A DNA stretch of 64,000 nucleotides, from contig CALFTK010000011.1 of the NCBI GenBank assembly GCA_937916465.1, positions 1 to 64,000 on the forward strand, written 5' to 3'. The notes beneath the pieces are model-generated. The model was not told where the DNA came from, searched no databases, and worked only from the letters and a program-made list of their open reading frames with translations. The position numbers and the translations under genes were made by a program. Positions 45,188-53,927 of the stretch are shown one piece after another (positions within the stretch are counted from its first letter, which is position 1; each line of letters starts with the position of its first letter). This stretch comes from an uncultured Bacteroidales bacterium. Its GTDB lineage: Bacteria; Bacteroidota; Bacteroidia; Bacteroidales; Bacteroidaceae.

Positions 45188-46435
45188 ATGGCAATAGTAA
45201 AACCATTTAAGGGGGTACGTCCTCCAAAAGCATTAGTTGAGAGTGTTCAGAGTCGTCCATACGATGTACTAAATTCAGAAGAGGCGCGTACAGAGGCAGG
45301 CGACAATGAAATGTCACTCTATCATATAATCAAACCTGAAATTGATTTTCCTGCAGGTACTGCCGATAACGAACCAAAGGTTTATGATAAGGCGGTAGAG
45401 AATTTTAAGAAATTCCAGCAGCAGGGATGGTTGCTTCAGGATGAAAAAGAGCAGTACTATATCTATGCACAGACAATGAATGGCAAAACTCAGTATGGTT
45501 TGGTAGTAGGTGCATACGTTGAAGACTATTTGAAAGGCAATATTAAAAAACATGAACTGACACGTCCTGATAAAGAAGAGGATAGAATGAAGCATGTTCG
45601 TATTAATAATGCTAACATAGAACCGGTATTCTTTGCTTACCCCGATAATGCAGCTCTTGATGCCATAGTAGCAAAGTATATTGTTAATGCTCCGGAATAT
45701 GATTTTACAGCAAAAGATGATGGATTCCGTCATCAGCTTTGGATAATAGATAATGATTCAGATATCGCAGCTGTTACAGAGGCATTTTCTGCCATTCCAT
45801 CGCTATATATTGCAGATGGACACCATCGTTCGGCAGCCGCTGCACTGGTAGGTGCTGAGAAGGCAAAACAGAATCCAAATCACAAAGGTGATGAAGAGTA
45901 TAACTACTTTATGGCGGTATGTTTCCCTGCAAGTCAGCTTACTATTATCGATTATAACCGTGTAGTAAAAGATTTAAATGGAATGACTGCTGCTGAATTC
46001 TTGAAGGCACTCGAAAAGAATTTTGCTGTTGAAAATATGGGAAGCGATATCTACAAACCTGCGGCATTGCACGAATTTTCACTCTATTTGGAGGGTGAAT
46101 GGTATAAACTTACAGCAAAAGAGGGTACATTCGATGATTCCGATCCAATAGGTGTACTGGATGTTACAATATCGTCAAATCTTATTCTTGATGAATTGCT
46201 CGGTATTAAAGATTTGCGCCGCGATAAGCGTGTAGAGTTCGTAGGTGGTATCCGTGGATTGGGCGAACTAAAGAAGAGGGTTGATAATGGTGAAATGAAG
46301 GCAGCATTGGCACTTTATCCTGTTTCAATGAAACAACTGATGGATATTGCTGACAGCGGTAATATCATGCCTCCTAAGACAACTTGGTTTGAACCAAAAC
46401 TTCGTTCCGGATTGGTAATCCATAAATTAGATTGA
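45188..46435 (+). CDS. DUF1015 family protein
   Basis: It has 415 residues, starting MAIVKPFKGVRPPKALVESV. It contains the family signature SLYIADGHHRSAAAALVG and YFMAVCFPASQLTIIDYNRVVKDL. The fold and biochemical role are not established. In many genomes it lies next to serA/serC as here, suggesting a link to serine or phosphoserine metabolism. There is no signal peptide or membrane segment. Confidence 0.88.
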   Translation: MAIVKPFKGVRPPKALVESVQSRPYDVLNSEEARTEAGDNEMSLYHIIKPEIDFPAGTADNEPKVYDKAVENFKKFQQQGWLLQDEKEQYYIYAQTMNGKTQYGLVVGAYVEDYLKGNIKKHELTRPDKEEDRMKHVRINNANIEPVFFAYPDNAALDAIVAKYIVNAPEYDFTAKDDGFRHQLWIIDNDSDIAAVTEAFSAIPSLYIADGHHRSAAAALVGAEKAKQNPNHKGDEEYNYFMAVCFPASQLTIIDYNRVVKDLNGMTAAEFLKALEKNFAVENMGSDIYKPAALHEFSLYLEGEWYKLTAKEGTFDDSDPIGVLDVTISSNLILDELLGIKDLRRDKRVEFVGGIRGLGELKKRVDNGEMKAALALYPVSMKQLMDIADSGNIMPPKTTWFEPKLRSGLVIHKLD

Positions 46436-46470
46436 TACTTTTTTTTGATTCGATTAAGACCTTTAATATT

Positions 46471-46503
46471 GCGGCAGATGCGAAAAAGCAACTGCCGCTT
46501 TTT
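46471..46503 (+). terminator. Terminator after DUF1015 gene
   Basis: GCGGCAG-A-TGC and GCA-A-CTGCCGC form a stem with a six-base loop, followed by TTTTT, 36 bases after the stop. Confidence 0.88.
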
Positions 46504-46520
46504 ATTATTATAATCTCAAA

Positions 46521-46552
46521 TTTGTTGTTTTGAATAATATGTGGTATATTTG
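46521..46552 (+). promoter_or_regulatory. Promoter of yigZ and perhaps the GH2-GH67 genes
   Basis: TTTG (46521-46524), 20 bases, TATATTTG (46545-46552): exact consensus. It is the only clear promoter on this strand before the GH2, GH67 and methyltransferase genes. Confidence 0.8.
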
Positions 46553-46585
46553 AAAATTATTGTAACATAGGTTAAATGATACTAT

Positions 46586-47248
46586 ATGGCAGATGTTGTT
46601 CAAGATTCATATTTGACAGTCAACGGAACGGCTCAGGGCGAATATTCCGAGAAACGGAGTAAGTTTTATGCCTTCTCATTTCATGTTGAAAATGTTGAAC
46701 AGATTAAGTCAATAGTTGCCGATGTTCAAAAAAAGTATTACGATGCACGCCATGTTTGTTATGCCTATATGTTGGGTCCGGAAAGGCTGGAATGGAGGGT
46801 AAATGATAATGGTGAACCTTCCGGTACGGCAGGTAAACCCATTTTAGGACAGATAAACAGTAGAGGACTAACAGATGTACTTGTAGCGGTAGTTCGTTAT
46901 TTTGGTGGCGTAAAACTTGGCACAAGTGGATTGATTGAGGCATACAGGCAGGCAACAGTTCAAGTGCTTGATAATGCTGAAATAGTTACAAGATATGTGG
47001 AGAAGGATATAACCATCATCTTTGATTATCCTGTAATGAACGAAGTTATGAAACTTGTAAAAGAGTTCAGTCCAACGGTGGTTTCGCAGGAATATGATTC
47101 ATATTCACCACCTGAGGGAATTAACCGAACTCAAAATTTTGATTGTAGAATTGTATTGCGCAGCAGATTGACTACAATATCGGCCATAGTTGCAGCATTG
47201 GATAAGATTCTGGAACCGCAGGTAGTTCCAAATTTGGCTTACAGTTGA
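46586..47248 (+). CDS. yigZ: YigZ/IMPACT family protein
   Basis: It has 220 residues. The N-terminal IMPACT domain has KRSKFYAFSFHVENVEQIKS, HVCYAYMLG, DNGEPSGTAGKPILGQI and VVRYFGGVKLGTSGLIEAYR. A C-terminal ferredoxin-like DUF1949 domain follows. Its eukaryotic relative regulates translation through GCN1; the bacterial role is unclear. It sits directly before the GH2 gene with no room for a terminator or visible promoter between them. Confidence 0.92.
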   Translation: MADVVQDSYLTVNGTAQGEYSEKRSKFYAFSFHVENVEQIKSIVADVQKKYYDARHVCYAYMLGPERLEWRVNDNGEPSGTAGKPILGQINSRGLTDVLVAVVRYFGGVKLGTSGLIEAYRQATVQVLDNAEIVTRYVEKDITIIFDYPVMNEVMKLVKEFSPTVVSQEYDSYSPPEGINRTQNFDCRIVLRSRLTTISAIVAALDKILEPQVVPNLAYS

Positions 47249-47271
47249 TTTGCAGATTAATGTATATGTGT

Positions 47272-49656
47272 ATGAAAAGAAGATTTGTTTTGATGTTGTT
47301 TTTTGTGCTTGCCTCCTTACAGATAGTGTCGGCGCAAAGAATTCGAGAGAGGATAGATTATAACTGGCAATTCCATTTGGGCGAATGTACTGATGCAGTA
47401 AATCCTGAATTCACTCCTACAGAATGGGAATGGACAACAGTGCATCTGCCACACGATTGGAGTATTCATCTGCCATTTGAAGTCTCTGCCGGTGGCTCCA
47501 GCGGATATTTGCCGGGTGGGATAGGATTGTATAGAAAAACTATAGATATACCACAATCATATAAAGGAAAAAGAGTATCGGTAGTATTCGACGGTATATA
47601 TCATAAAGCAACAGTCTATGTTAATGGAAAAAAAGTTGGTTATCATCGTTACGGTTATACCAGTTTTGAATATGATATAACTGATTATCTGGAGTTTGGT
47701 AAAACAAATGTACTGTTTGTGCACGTAGATCATGCTGAAGAATCGCGTTGGTACACAGGTTCGGGAATTTACCGACATGTTTGGTTGCAGGTAACTGACC
47801 CTATACATGTAGCAACCTGGGGTACATACATAACTACTCCTGACATTTCGGAAGAGAGTGCCGATGTGAATATTGTAACCAGCATTGTCAATTCTACAAA
47901 TGCAGAAAAACAGCTCAAGGTAATTCAGACTTTGATTGGTAAGGATGGAAAAGCGTTGAAAGTCAATGGTAAAAAGGTATCTGTAGAGGGTAATGTCATA
48001 GTGGCAGCAAATGATACAACTGACTATGCTCAAAAGTTTTCTATTGTATCACCTGTACTCTGGTCTATAGATAATCCGCATATCTATACTGTAGAAACCA
48101 CAATTAAAAGTGGCAGTCGTACATTGGATAAATATACTACAGATTTTGGCGTGCGTTCTTTTGAATTCAACAATAATACCGGCTTCTGGTTAAATGGCGA
48201 AAATATAAAATTAAAGGGTGTCTGTCTGCATCAAGATGCAGGTAGTTTTGGAGCGGCAGTACCGGATAGAAGCTATGAACGCAGATTGCAGATATTGAAA
48301 GAATTTGGTGCAAATGCAATTCGTTGCAGCCATAATCCTCCTTCGCCAGAATTTTTGCAGATGTGCGATACTTTGGGATTTGTAGTTATTGACGAAGCTT
48401 TCGATAAGTGGAATTCAGGTTATTATGCTGAATTCTATCATACCAGTTGGAGACAGGATATAAAGGATATGATAATACGTGATAGAAATCATCCTTCTAT
48501 TGTTCTGTGGAGTATAGGTAATGAAGTGCAAGAGGCATTCGACAATTCAGTTGGTCCGCAGCGTGCAAAGATTATGCAGGATTTTGTTCACGAACTTGAA
48601 CCAACACGTCCGGTTTGTCTGGCAGGTCAGCAGGGCTTTACCGATGAATTTGGAAGTGTAACAGATGTAATGGGTTATAACTATCTTGAAAATAGATTGA
48701 TAGCAGACCATAAGCGTTTTCCTGAAAGAGTAATGTTGGTAACAGAGGCTTTCCCATTCTATAGCGGAATGCGTCAGAACGATGTGCGTGATTATGTGGA
48801 TTATGCACCATGGAACTTTGTAAAAGATAACGATTTTATAGCAGGTTCATTCCTTTGGGCAGGTGTGGATTATATAGGCGAGGCATCGGCTTGGCCAAGC
48901 AAAGGATGGAGCAGTTGTCCTTTTGATATGTGTATGTTTGAAAAACCCGAAGCAGCCTATCTGCGTTCAGTATGGAACGATGAACCATTTATGCGGATTA
49001 TGGTGCGTGATAATTCATACGATATACCGGCTGGTAAAGATCATTGGCAGTATCCGCCTATGGCCGATAATTGGATGCTACCTTATACAGATGAACGTTG
49101 TGTAGAGGTTAGAACAGTTACAAACTGTGATTCAGTTAAACTGTTTGGACCACATTGGGATGGCACAATGAAAGATTTTGGTTTCCGTAAAACTGCCGAT
49201 TATGACAACAATACGATAATTTGGAATCAGCCTTACAGAAAAGACAGAATAGTTTACGCCATTGCTTATAAAGATGGTGTGGAAGTATGCAGAGATACAC
49301 TTCAGGCACACACAGAAGCAGTAAGAGTGGAATTGGAACCTGATGTAACAACTATTAAGGCTGATGGTCAGGATTTAAGCCATATTAAATTGACTCTTTA
49401 TGATGCAAATGGCATAGAGGCGCAAGCCGATAACAGAGTAGTGTCAGTAAAAGTTAGGGGCGAAGGCCTGTTCCGTTGTCTTGATACCGGCGATTTGCGC
49501 AGGGAAGTTTCATTTGCCGGTAATACAATAAAGACCTATTTCGGTAAAGCTCTTATAGTGGTACAATCTACTCCTAACGCAGGAGAAATGGAGGTTGAGG
49601 TTACAGTTGAGGGCTTTGACAAACCATTTATAATTCCGATACAAACAATGAATTAA
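47272..49656 (+). CDS. GH2 family glycosidase (beta-galactosidase-like)
   Basis: Secreted retaining glycoside hydrolase of 794 residues from MKRRFVLMLFFVLASLQIVS (signal peptide, cut near SAQ). Domains: sugar-binding jelly roll (HLPHDWSIHLPFE), Ig-like sandwich, a TIM barrel with acid/base E418 in LWSIGNEVQE and probable nucleophile E492 in LVTEAFPF, then a C-terminal beta domain (about 675-794). GH2 members act on beta-galactosides, glucuronides, mannosides or arabinosides; the xylan context leaves the substrate open. Several Met codons precede; 47272 gives the best signal peptide. It starts 23 bases after yigZ and lies 10 bases before GH67. Confidence 0.87.
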   Translation: MKRRFVLMLFFVLASLQIVSAQRIRERIDYNWQFHLGECTDAVNPEFTPTEWEWTTVHLPHDWSIHLPFEVSAGGSSGYLPGGIGLYRKTIDIPQSYKGKRVSVVFDGIYHKATVYVNGKKVGYHRYGYTSFEYDITDYLEFGKTNVLFVHVDHAEESRWYTGSGIYRHVWLQVTDPIHVATWGTYITTPDISEESADVNIVTSIVNSTNAEKQLKVIQTLIGKDGKALKVNGKKVSVEGNVIVAANDTTDYAQKFSIVSPVLWSIDNPHIYTVETTIKSGSRTLDKYTTDFGVRSFEFNNNTGFWLNGENIKLKGVCLHQDAGSFGAAVPDRSYERRLQILKEFGANAIRCSHNPPSPEFLQMCDTLGFVVIDEAFDKWNSGYYAEFYHTSWRQDIKDMIIRDRNHPSIVLWSIGNEVQEAFDNSVGPQRAKIMQDFVHELEPTRPVCLAGQQGFTDEFGSVTDVMGYNYLENRLIADHKRFPERVMLVTEAFPFYSGMRQNDVRDYVDYAPWNFVKDNDFIAGSFLWAGVDYIGEASAWPSKGWSSCPFDMCMFEKPEAAYLRSVWNDEPFMRIMVRDNSYDIPAGKDHWQYPPMADNWMLPYTDERCVEVRTVTNCDSVKLFGPHWDGTMKDFGFRKTADYDNNTIIWNQPYRKDRIVYAIAYKDGVEVCRDTLQAHTEAVRVELEPDVTTIKADGQDLSHIKLTLYDANGIEAQADNRVVSVKVRGEGLFRCLDTGDLRREVSFAGNTIKTYFGKALIVVQSTPNAGEMEVEVTVEGFDKPFIIPIQTMN

Positions 49657-49666
49657 TATTATAAAT

Positions 49667-51751
49667 ATGATGAAAACTTTTAGATTATCAGTTTTGTCGA
49701 TAGCAATACTTGGTTTGCTATCGTGTGGTGGTCAGACCGTTCCTGTAAACACAGACGGTCATAACCTATGGTTCAATTCTTTAGGCGAAGATCAGCCTCT
49801 GTCTGCAACAAAAACCACTATGGCAATATTGCAGAATGAAATTAACAACAACTGGAAAGGTCAACAGGTTGTTAATGTGAAACTACTTGGCCAAAGAAAT
49901 GAAGAACTTGGCAATGAGGGTTTCGTAATTGATTACGATACCGATTCAGTAGTTATTTATGCTAATACACCTGTAGCAGCCCTTTATGCTACTTACGATT
50001 TGATTCGTATGCAGGAGAGCGGCAAACTTGGTAAAAAAGCATTTGACAAGACAGAACTACCTGCTTATCACTATCGTATATTGAACCATTGGGATAATCC
50101 AAATGGTGATGTAGAACGTGGTTATGCAGGCAAATCTCTATGGAAATGGGAAGATTTACCAAATACAGTATCGCCTGTATATGAAGAATATGCGCGTGCC
50201 AATGCTTCAATAGGTATTAACGGAACAGTATTGAACAATGTTAACGCAAACCCAATAATGCTTACTCCTGAATACTTGCAGAAAGTAAAGGTGCTGGCAG
50301 ATATATTCCGCCCTTACGGATTGAAAGTATATCTGTCATTGAACTTTGCTTCACCAAAACATTTGGGTAATCTTAAAACATCCGATCCGCTTGATAAAGA
50401 TGTAATAAAATGGTGGAATGATAAGGTTAAGGAGATCTATTCTGTTATTCCTGATTTTGGCGGATTCCTGGTAAAAGCAAATTCCGAAGGTCAGTCAGGT
50501 CCACAGGATTATGGCAGAACACACGTTGATGGTGCAAACATGATAGCCGATGCAGTAGCTCCATACGGTGGTATCGTAATGTGGCGTGCATTTGTTTATG
50601 ATGCAAAATCACCTGACCGCGCTATGCAGGCAAGCGAAGAGTTTGTACCATTGGATGGTCAATTCCGCGATAATGTGATTATACAGATTAAGAACGGACC
50701 TGTTGATTTTCAGCCTCGTGAACCATTCAGCCCATTGTTTGGACAGTTGGAGAATACAAATGTAATGGCAGAAGTTCAGATTACACAGGAATATTTAGGT
50801 TTCTCTAACCACCTTGTATATCTGCACCCACTATGGAAAGAGTGCTTAGATTCAGATACATATCAGAAGGGCGAAGGTTCAACTGTTGTTGAGATTACTA
50901 AAGGCGTAACACACAACCGTCCTATAAATGCAATAGCCGGTGTTACCAATATTGGTGATGATATTAACTGGTGCGGACACCATTTTGCACAGTCAAACTG
51001 GTATGCATACGGACGTATGGCTTGGAATCCTGAACTCTCTTCTGACGAAATAGCCGATGAATGGTTGAAACAGACATTCAGCAGCGATAAGAAGTTTGTT
51101 GAACCTGTTAAGGAGATGATGCTTGTATCGCGCGAAACTAATGTCAAGTATGAAATGCCATTAGGTTTGCATCATATCTTCTCACATCAGGGACACTACG
51201 GTCCGGGTCCTTGGGATGGCGCTTCACGTCCTGACTGGATGCCTTCTTACTATCATAAAGCAGCAAAAGATGGTATAGGATTTGACAGAACAATGAATGG
51301 AAGCGGTGCTGTTGCTCAGTATCACGAACCATTGAAGTCACTATACAATAATGTAGAAACCTGTCCTGAAAACCTGATACTTTGGTTCCATCATCTGCCT
51401 TGGGATCATAAAATGAAGAGTGGTAGAACATTGTGGGATGAACTCTGCTACACCTATCAAGATGGTATTGATGGTGCTGCATCATTTATTGACACATGGA
51501 AATCGGTAGAAAAATATGTTGATAGCCAGCGTTATAACGATGTTTACAACAAACTGATACGTCAGGCAAAGGATGCTATATGGTGGAGAGACGCTTGTAT
51601 GCTCTATTTCCAGACATTCTCAGGTATGGAAATTCCAGAAGATTGCACAGCTCCACAGTTTACATTGCAGGAATTGCAGCGTGTAAACCTTCGTATTTCA
51701 ATTTATGAAAGACCAAACGAAGAACTTCTGCCGGCTTACGAACTGAAATAA
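49667..51751 (+). CDS. GH67 alpha-glucuronidase, lipoprotein
   Basis: Removes 4-O-methyl-D-glucuronic acid from the non-reducing end of xylo-oligosaccharides. It has 694 residues. The lipoprotein signal MMKTFRLSVLSIAILGLLSC puts the lipidated cysteine at C20. The barrel carries E274 (KANSEGQSGP), D347 (NGPVDFQPREPFSP) and E375 (ITQEYLG). Their spacing is the same as that of the catalytic E292, D365 and E393 of the Cellvibrio enzyme. A GH67 C-terminal helical domain follows (HHIFSHQGHYGPGPW). It is followed after 8 bases by two methyltransferase-family genes, which is unusual. Confidence 0.95.
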   Translation: MMKTFRLSVLSIAILGLLSCGGQTVPVNTDGHNLWFNSLGEDQPLSATKTTMAILQNEINNNWKGQQVVNVKLLGQRNEELGNEGFVIDYDTDSVVIYANTPVAALYATYDLIRMQESGKLGKKAFDKTELPAYHYRILNHWDNPNGDVERGYAGKSLWKWEDLPNTVSPVYEEYARANASIGINGTVLNNVNANPIMLTPEYLQKVKVLADIFRPYGLKVYLSLNFASPKHLGNLKTSDPLDKDVIKWWNDKVKEIYSVIPDFGGFLVKANSEGQSGPQDYGRTHVDGANMIADAVAPYGGIVMWRAFVYDAKSPDRAMQASEEFVPLDGQFRDNVIIQIKNGPVDFQPREPFSPLFGQLENTNVMAEVQITQEYLGFSNHLVYLHPLWKECLDSDTYQKGEGSTVVEITKGVTHNRPINAIAGVTNIGDDINWCGHHFAQSNWYAYGRMAWNPELSSDEIADEWLKQTFSSDKKFVEPVKEMMLVSRETNVKYEMPLGLHHIFSHQGHYGPGPWDGASRPDWMPSYYHKAAKDGIGFDRTMNGSGAVAQYHEPLKSLYNNVETCPENLILWFHHLPWDHKMKSGRTLWDELCYTYQDGIDGAASFIDTWKSVEKYVDSQRYNDVYNKLIRQAKDAIWWRDACMLYFQTFSGMEIPEDCTAPQFTLQELQRVNLRISIYERPNEELLPAYELK

Positions 51752-51759
51752 AAAACAGT

Positions 51760-52740
51760 ATGAATAACACGATAAGTCAATTACTGACGTCAGCTAATGT
51801 CCCGGTGATGCCTATTATGACTCACCCGGGCATTGAGCTGATTAACAAAAAAGTGATAGATGCAGTAAAGGATGGTGACGTTCATTATCAGGCTGTTATG
51901 GCATTACGTAAACGTTTTCCATTATCTGTGGCATCTACAACAATTATGGACCTTTCAGTAGAGGCTGAAGCATTTGGAGCTGATATAGTATTCGATGACA
52001 ACGAAGTTCCAACAGTAAGCGGCCGATTGCTAACTTCTGCTGCCGATGTAGAGGCATTGCAGATACCAACATTGGATGCAAAGCGTGTACCGGAATATCT
52101 AAAGGCAAACAGATTGGCTGCAGCAGAACTTGATGTGCCTCTGTTTGGAGGATGTATAGGACCATTCTCTTTAGCAGGTCGTCTCTATGATATGACCGAA
52201 CTTATGATGGCTATGTACATAGAACCCGATACTGCAAATCTGCTTCTCGATAAGTGTACACAGTTTATACTGGAGTACTGCAAGCAGATAAAAGCAAGTG
52301 GCAGTGCCGGTGTTGTTATGGCAGAGCCTGCTGCCGGATTACTGTCGAACGATGATTGTTTTACCTATTCATCACTCTTTGTAAAGAGAATAATAGATGA
52401 ACTTCAGGATGACAATTTTGTGGTGATGCTACATAATTGCGGTAATACCGGTCAATGCACAAAAGCTATGATTGATACAGGTGCTGCAGCTCTCCATTTT
52501 GGTAATAAAATCGATATGGCTCAGGTGTTGGCTGAGGTGCCTTCTGATATAGTTGTCAGTGGCAATATTGATCCTGTGGAGGTAATGAAATTCGGAACTC
52601 CACAACAGGTGGCCGATGCTGCCAAATCACTTCTTGCTTTGGCAGAAAAGCATAATAACTTTATACTCTCAACAGGTTGCGATGTTCCTCCAGAAACACC
52701 TTTTGAGAATATTGAATCATTATTTAATGCAACAAATTAA
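51760..52740 (+). CDS. UroD-superfamily methyltransferase with zinc triad (MtaA/MtbA-like)
   Basis: It has 326 residues and the uroporphyrinogen decarboxylase barrel fold, but resembles methylcobamide methyltransferases rather than haem enzymes. The zinc ligands of MtaA/MtbA-type proteins are all present: H225-N-C227-G-N (VVMLHNCGNTGQC) and C307 (LSTGCDVPPETP), with SGNIDPVEVMKFGTP between. Such enzymes move methyl groups between a corrinoid protein and a thiol. Bacteroidota lack coenzyme M, so the acceptor is unknown. It lies 8 bases after GH67 and 12 bases before a second, different member of the superfamily. Confidence 0.85.
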   Translation: MNNTISQLLTSANVPVMPIMTHPGIELINKKVIDAVKDGDVHYQAVMALRKRFPLSVASTTIMDLSVEAEAFGADIVFDDNEVPTVSGRLLTSAADVEALQIPTLDAKRVPEYLKANRLAAAELDVPLFGGCIGPFSLAGRLYDMTELMMAMYIEPDTANLLLDKCTQFILEYCKQIKASGSAGVVMAEPAAGLLSNDDCFTYSSLFVKRIIDELQDDNFVVMLHNCGNTGQCTKAMIDTGAAALHFGNKIDMAQVLAEVPSDIVVSGNIDPVEVMKFGTPQQVADAAKSLLALAEKHNNFILSTGCDVPPETPFENIESLFNATN

Positions 52741-52752
52741 AACAGAAATAGT

Positions 52753-53814
52753 ATGAATGCAGAACAAATTAAACTTTTAGAAGAGACAATAGACCACAAA
52801 AACAGTAAGATACCTGTAGCATTGATAGCAGATAGCCCTTGGATTCCGGGTTATTGTGGTCACACCTTTATGGACTACTATGCTCGTAACGATGTATGGA
52901 TGGCAGACAACCGTAAAATACGTAAAGACTTCCCCGAAGCAGTTTTTGTACCGGGTTGGTGGGTAGAGTATGGAATGGTTGCTGAACCAAGCGGTTTTGG
53001 CTGTCCTACATGTTATTTTGATGATAATCTGCCGCATCTGCATCCTCTTACAGAAGATTTGGATAAGGCAGAAGAGATATTTAAGAACTTGCAGATTCCA
53101 GATCCTAAGATTGATGGCATAATGCCATTCCTGCTAAATCAGCAGCGTCTGTTCCAGCCTCAACTTGAAGCCGATGGTGACGAAGTATATATGGTATGCG
53201 CCCGTGGACCGTTCACTGTAGCATCACACATCTTTACAGTTACCCAGTTGCTGATGTTGATGATGATCAATCCTGAAGCAGCAGATACTCTTTTGCAGAA
53301 AACTACAAAGATTGTAAAACTGTGGTTGGAAGCTCAGTTGGAGAATGTAAAGACAGCTAAAGCTATTATGGTGCTGGACGATGTTTGCGGTTATTTCAGC
53401 CCGGATGATTTCACTACACTATGTATGCCATACATGAAGGAGATATTCTCTTCATTCCCTGAACTACGTCACTATTTCCACAATGACTTTACTTCTAATT
53501 CCTGTTATCCTCATTTGCAGGAGATGGGTGTGGATGTGTTCAACTTTACTCATACTCAGGATATAGTTGAGAGTCGTAAAATGGCTGGTGATAAGGTGGT
53601 TCTGATGGGTAATGTTCCTCCAATGCTGTTGGTGAACGATACCCCTGAAACTGTATATAACACAACAAAGGATATTGTAAACAGATATATTGCAGCTAAT
53701 GGAAGTCATCATGGCTTGATGCTCAGCACCGGTGGCGGTCTGCCAATGGGCGCAAAGCAGGAGAATATTGATGCGCTGATTGCAGCAGTACGTGATATAA
53801 ATGCTACGTTGTAG
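52753..53814 (+). CDS. UroD-superfamily protein without zinc triad
   Basis: It has 353 residues. Family blocks include ADSPWIPGYCGHTFMDYYAR, MVLDDVCGYFSPDDFTTLCM and VVLMGNVPP. At the metal site it has H243-N-D245 instead of H-x-C, and STGGGLPMGAKQEN where the other protein has STGCDVP. It therefore cannot bind zinc in the MtaA manner. Some corrinoid O-demethylase substrate subunits (vanillate MtvB type) are also UroD-superfamily members, so it could be the component that takes the methyl group from a methoxy sugar. It is not a haem-pathway UroD. It is the last gene of the run. Confidence 0.8.
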   Translation: MNAEQIKLLEETIDHKNSKIPVALIADSPWIPGYCGHTFMDYYARNDVWMADNRKIRKDFPEAVFVPGWWVEYGMVAEPSGFGCPTCYFDDNLPHLHPLTEDLDKAEEIFKNLQIPDPKIDGIMPFLLNQQRLFQPQLEADGDEVYMVCARGPFTVASHIFTVTQLLMLMMINPEAADTLLQKTTKIVKLWLEAQLENVKTAKAIMVLDDVCGYFSPDDFTTLCMPYMKEIFSSFPELRHYFHNDFTSNSCYPHLQEMGVDVFNFTHTQDIVESRKMAGDKVVLMGNVPPMLLVNDTPETVYNTTKDIVNRYIAANGSHHGLMLSTGGGLPMGAKQENIDALIAAVRDINATL

Positions 53815-53837
53815 CATTTATATTACCTTGTTTACAT

Positions 53838-53865
53838 GGCACGCTCCGCGTGCGCGCTTCGCGCC
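53838..53865. repeat. GC-rich double palindrome
   Basis: Two abutting hairpins: GCACGC-TCC-GCGTGC, then GCGC-TTC-GCGC. About 80% GC in an AT-rich genome. It resembles a REP-like extragenic palindrome and lies between two convergent operons. Confidence 0.6.
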
Positions 53866-53873
53866 AATACACA

Positions 53874-53912
53874 AAAAGAGGGTTCGTCTCGTCAGAGATG
53901 AACCCTCTTAAA
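53874..53912 (-). terminator. Terminator of GH10 gene
   Basis: AAGAGGGTTC pairs with GAACCCTCTT, with an inner TCTC/GAGA pairing. On the minus strand it is followed by TTTTT. The plus strand tail is poor in T, so it works mainly for GH10. Confidence 0.8.
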
Positions 53913-53927
53913 GTTGTGTTAGTCTGG

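Noticed and set aside
52753..53814. Haem-pathway uroporphyrinogen decarboxylase
   Set aside because: Sequence blocks and the neighbouring GH67 and zinc-type methyltransferase do not fit hemE, and no other haem gene is present.
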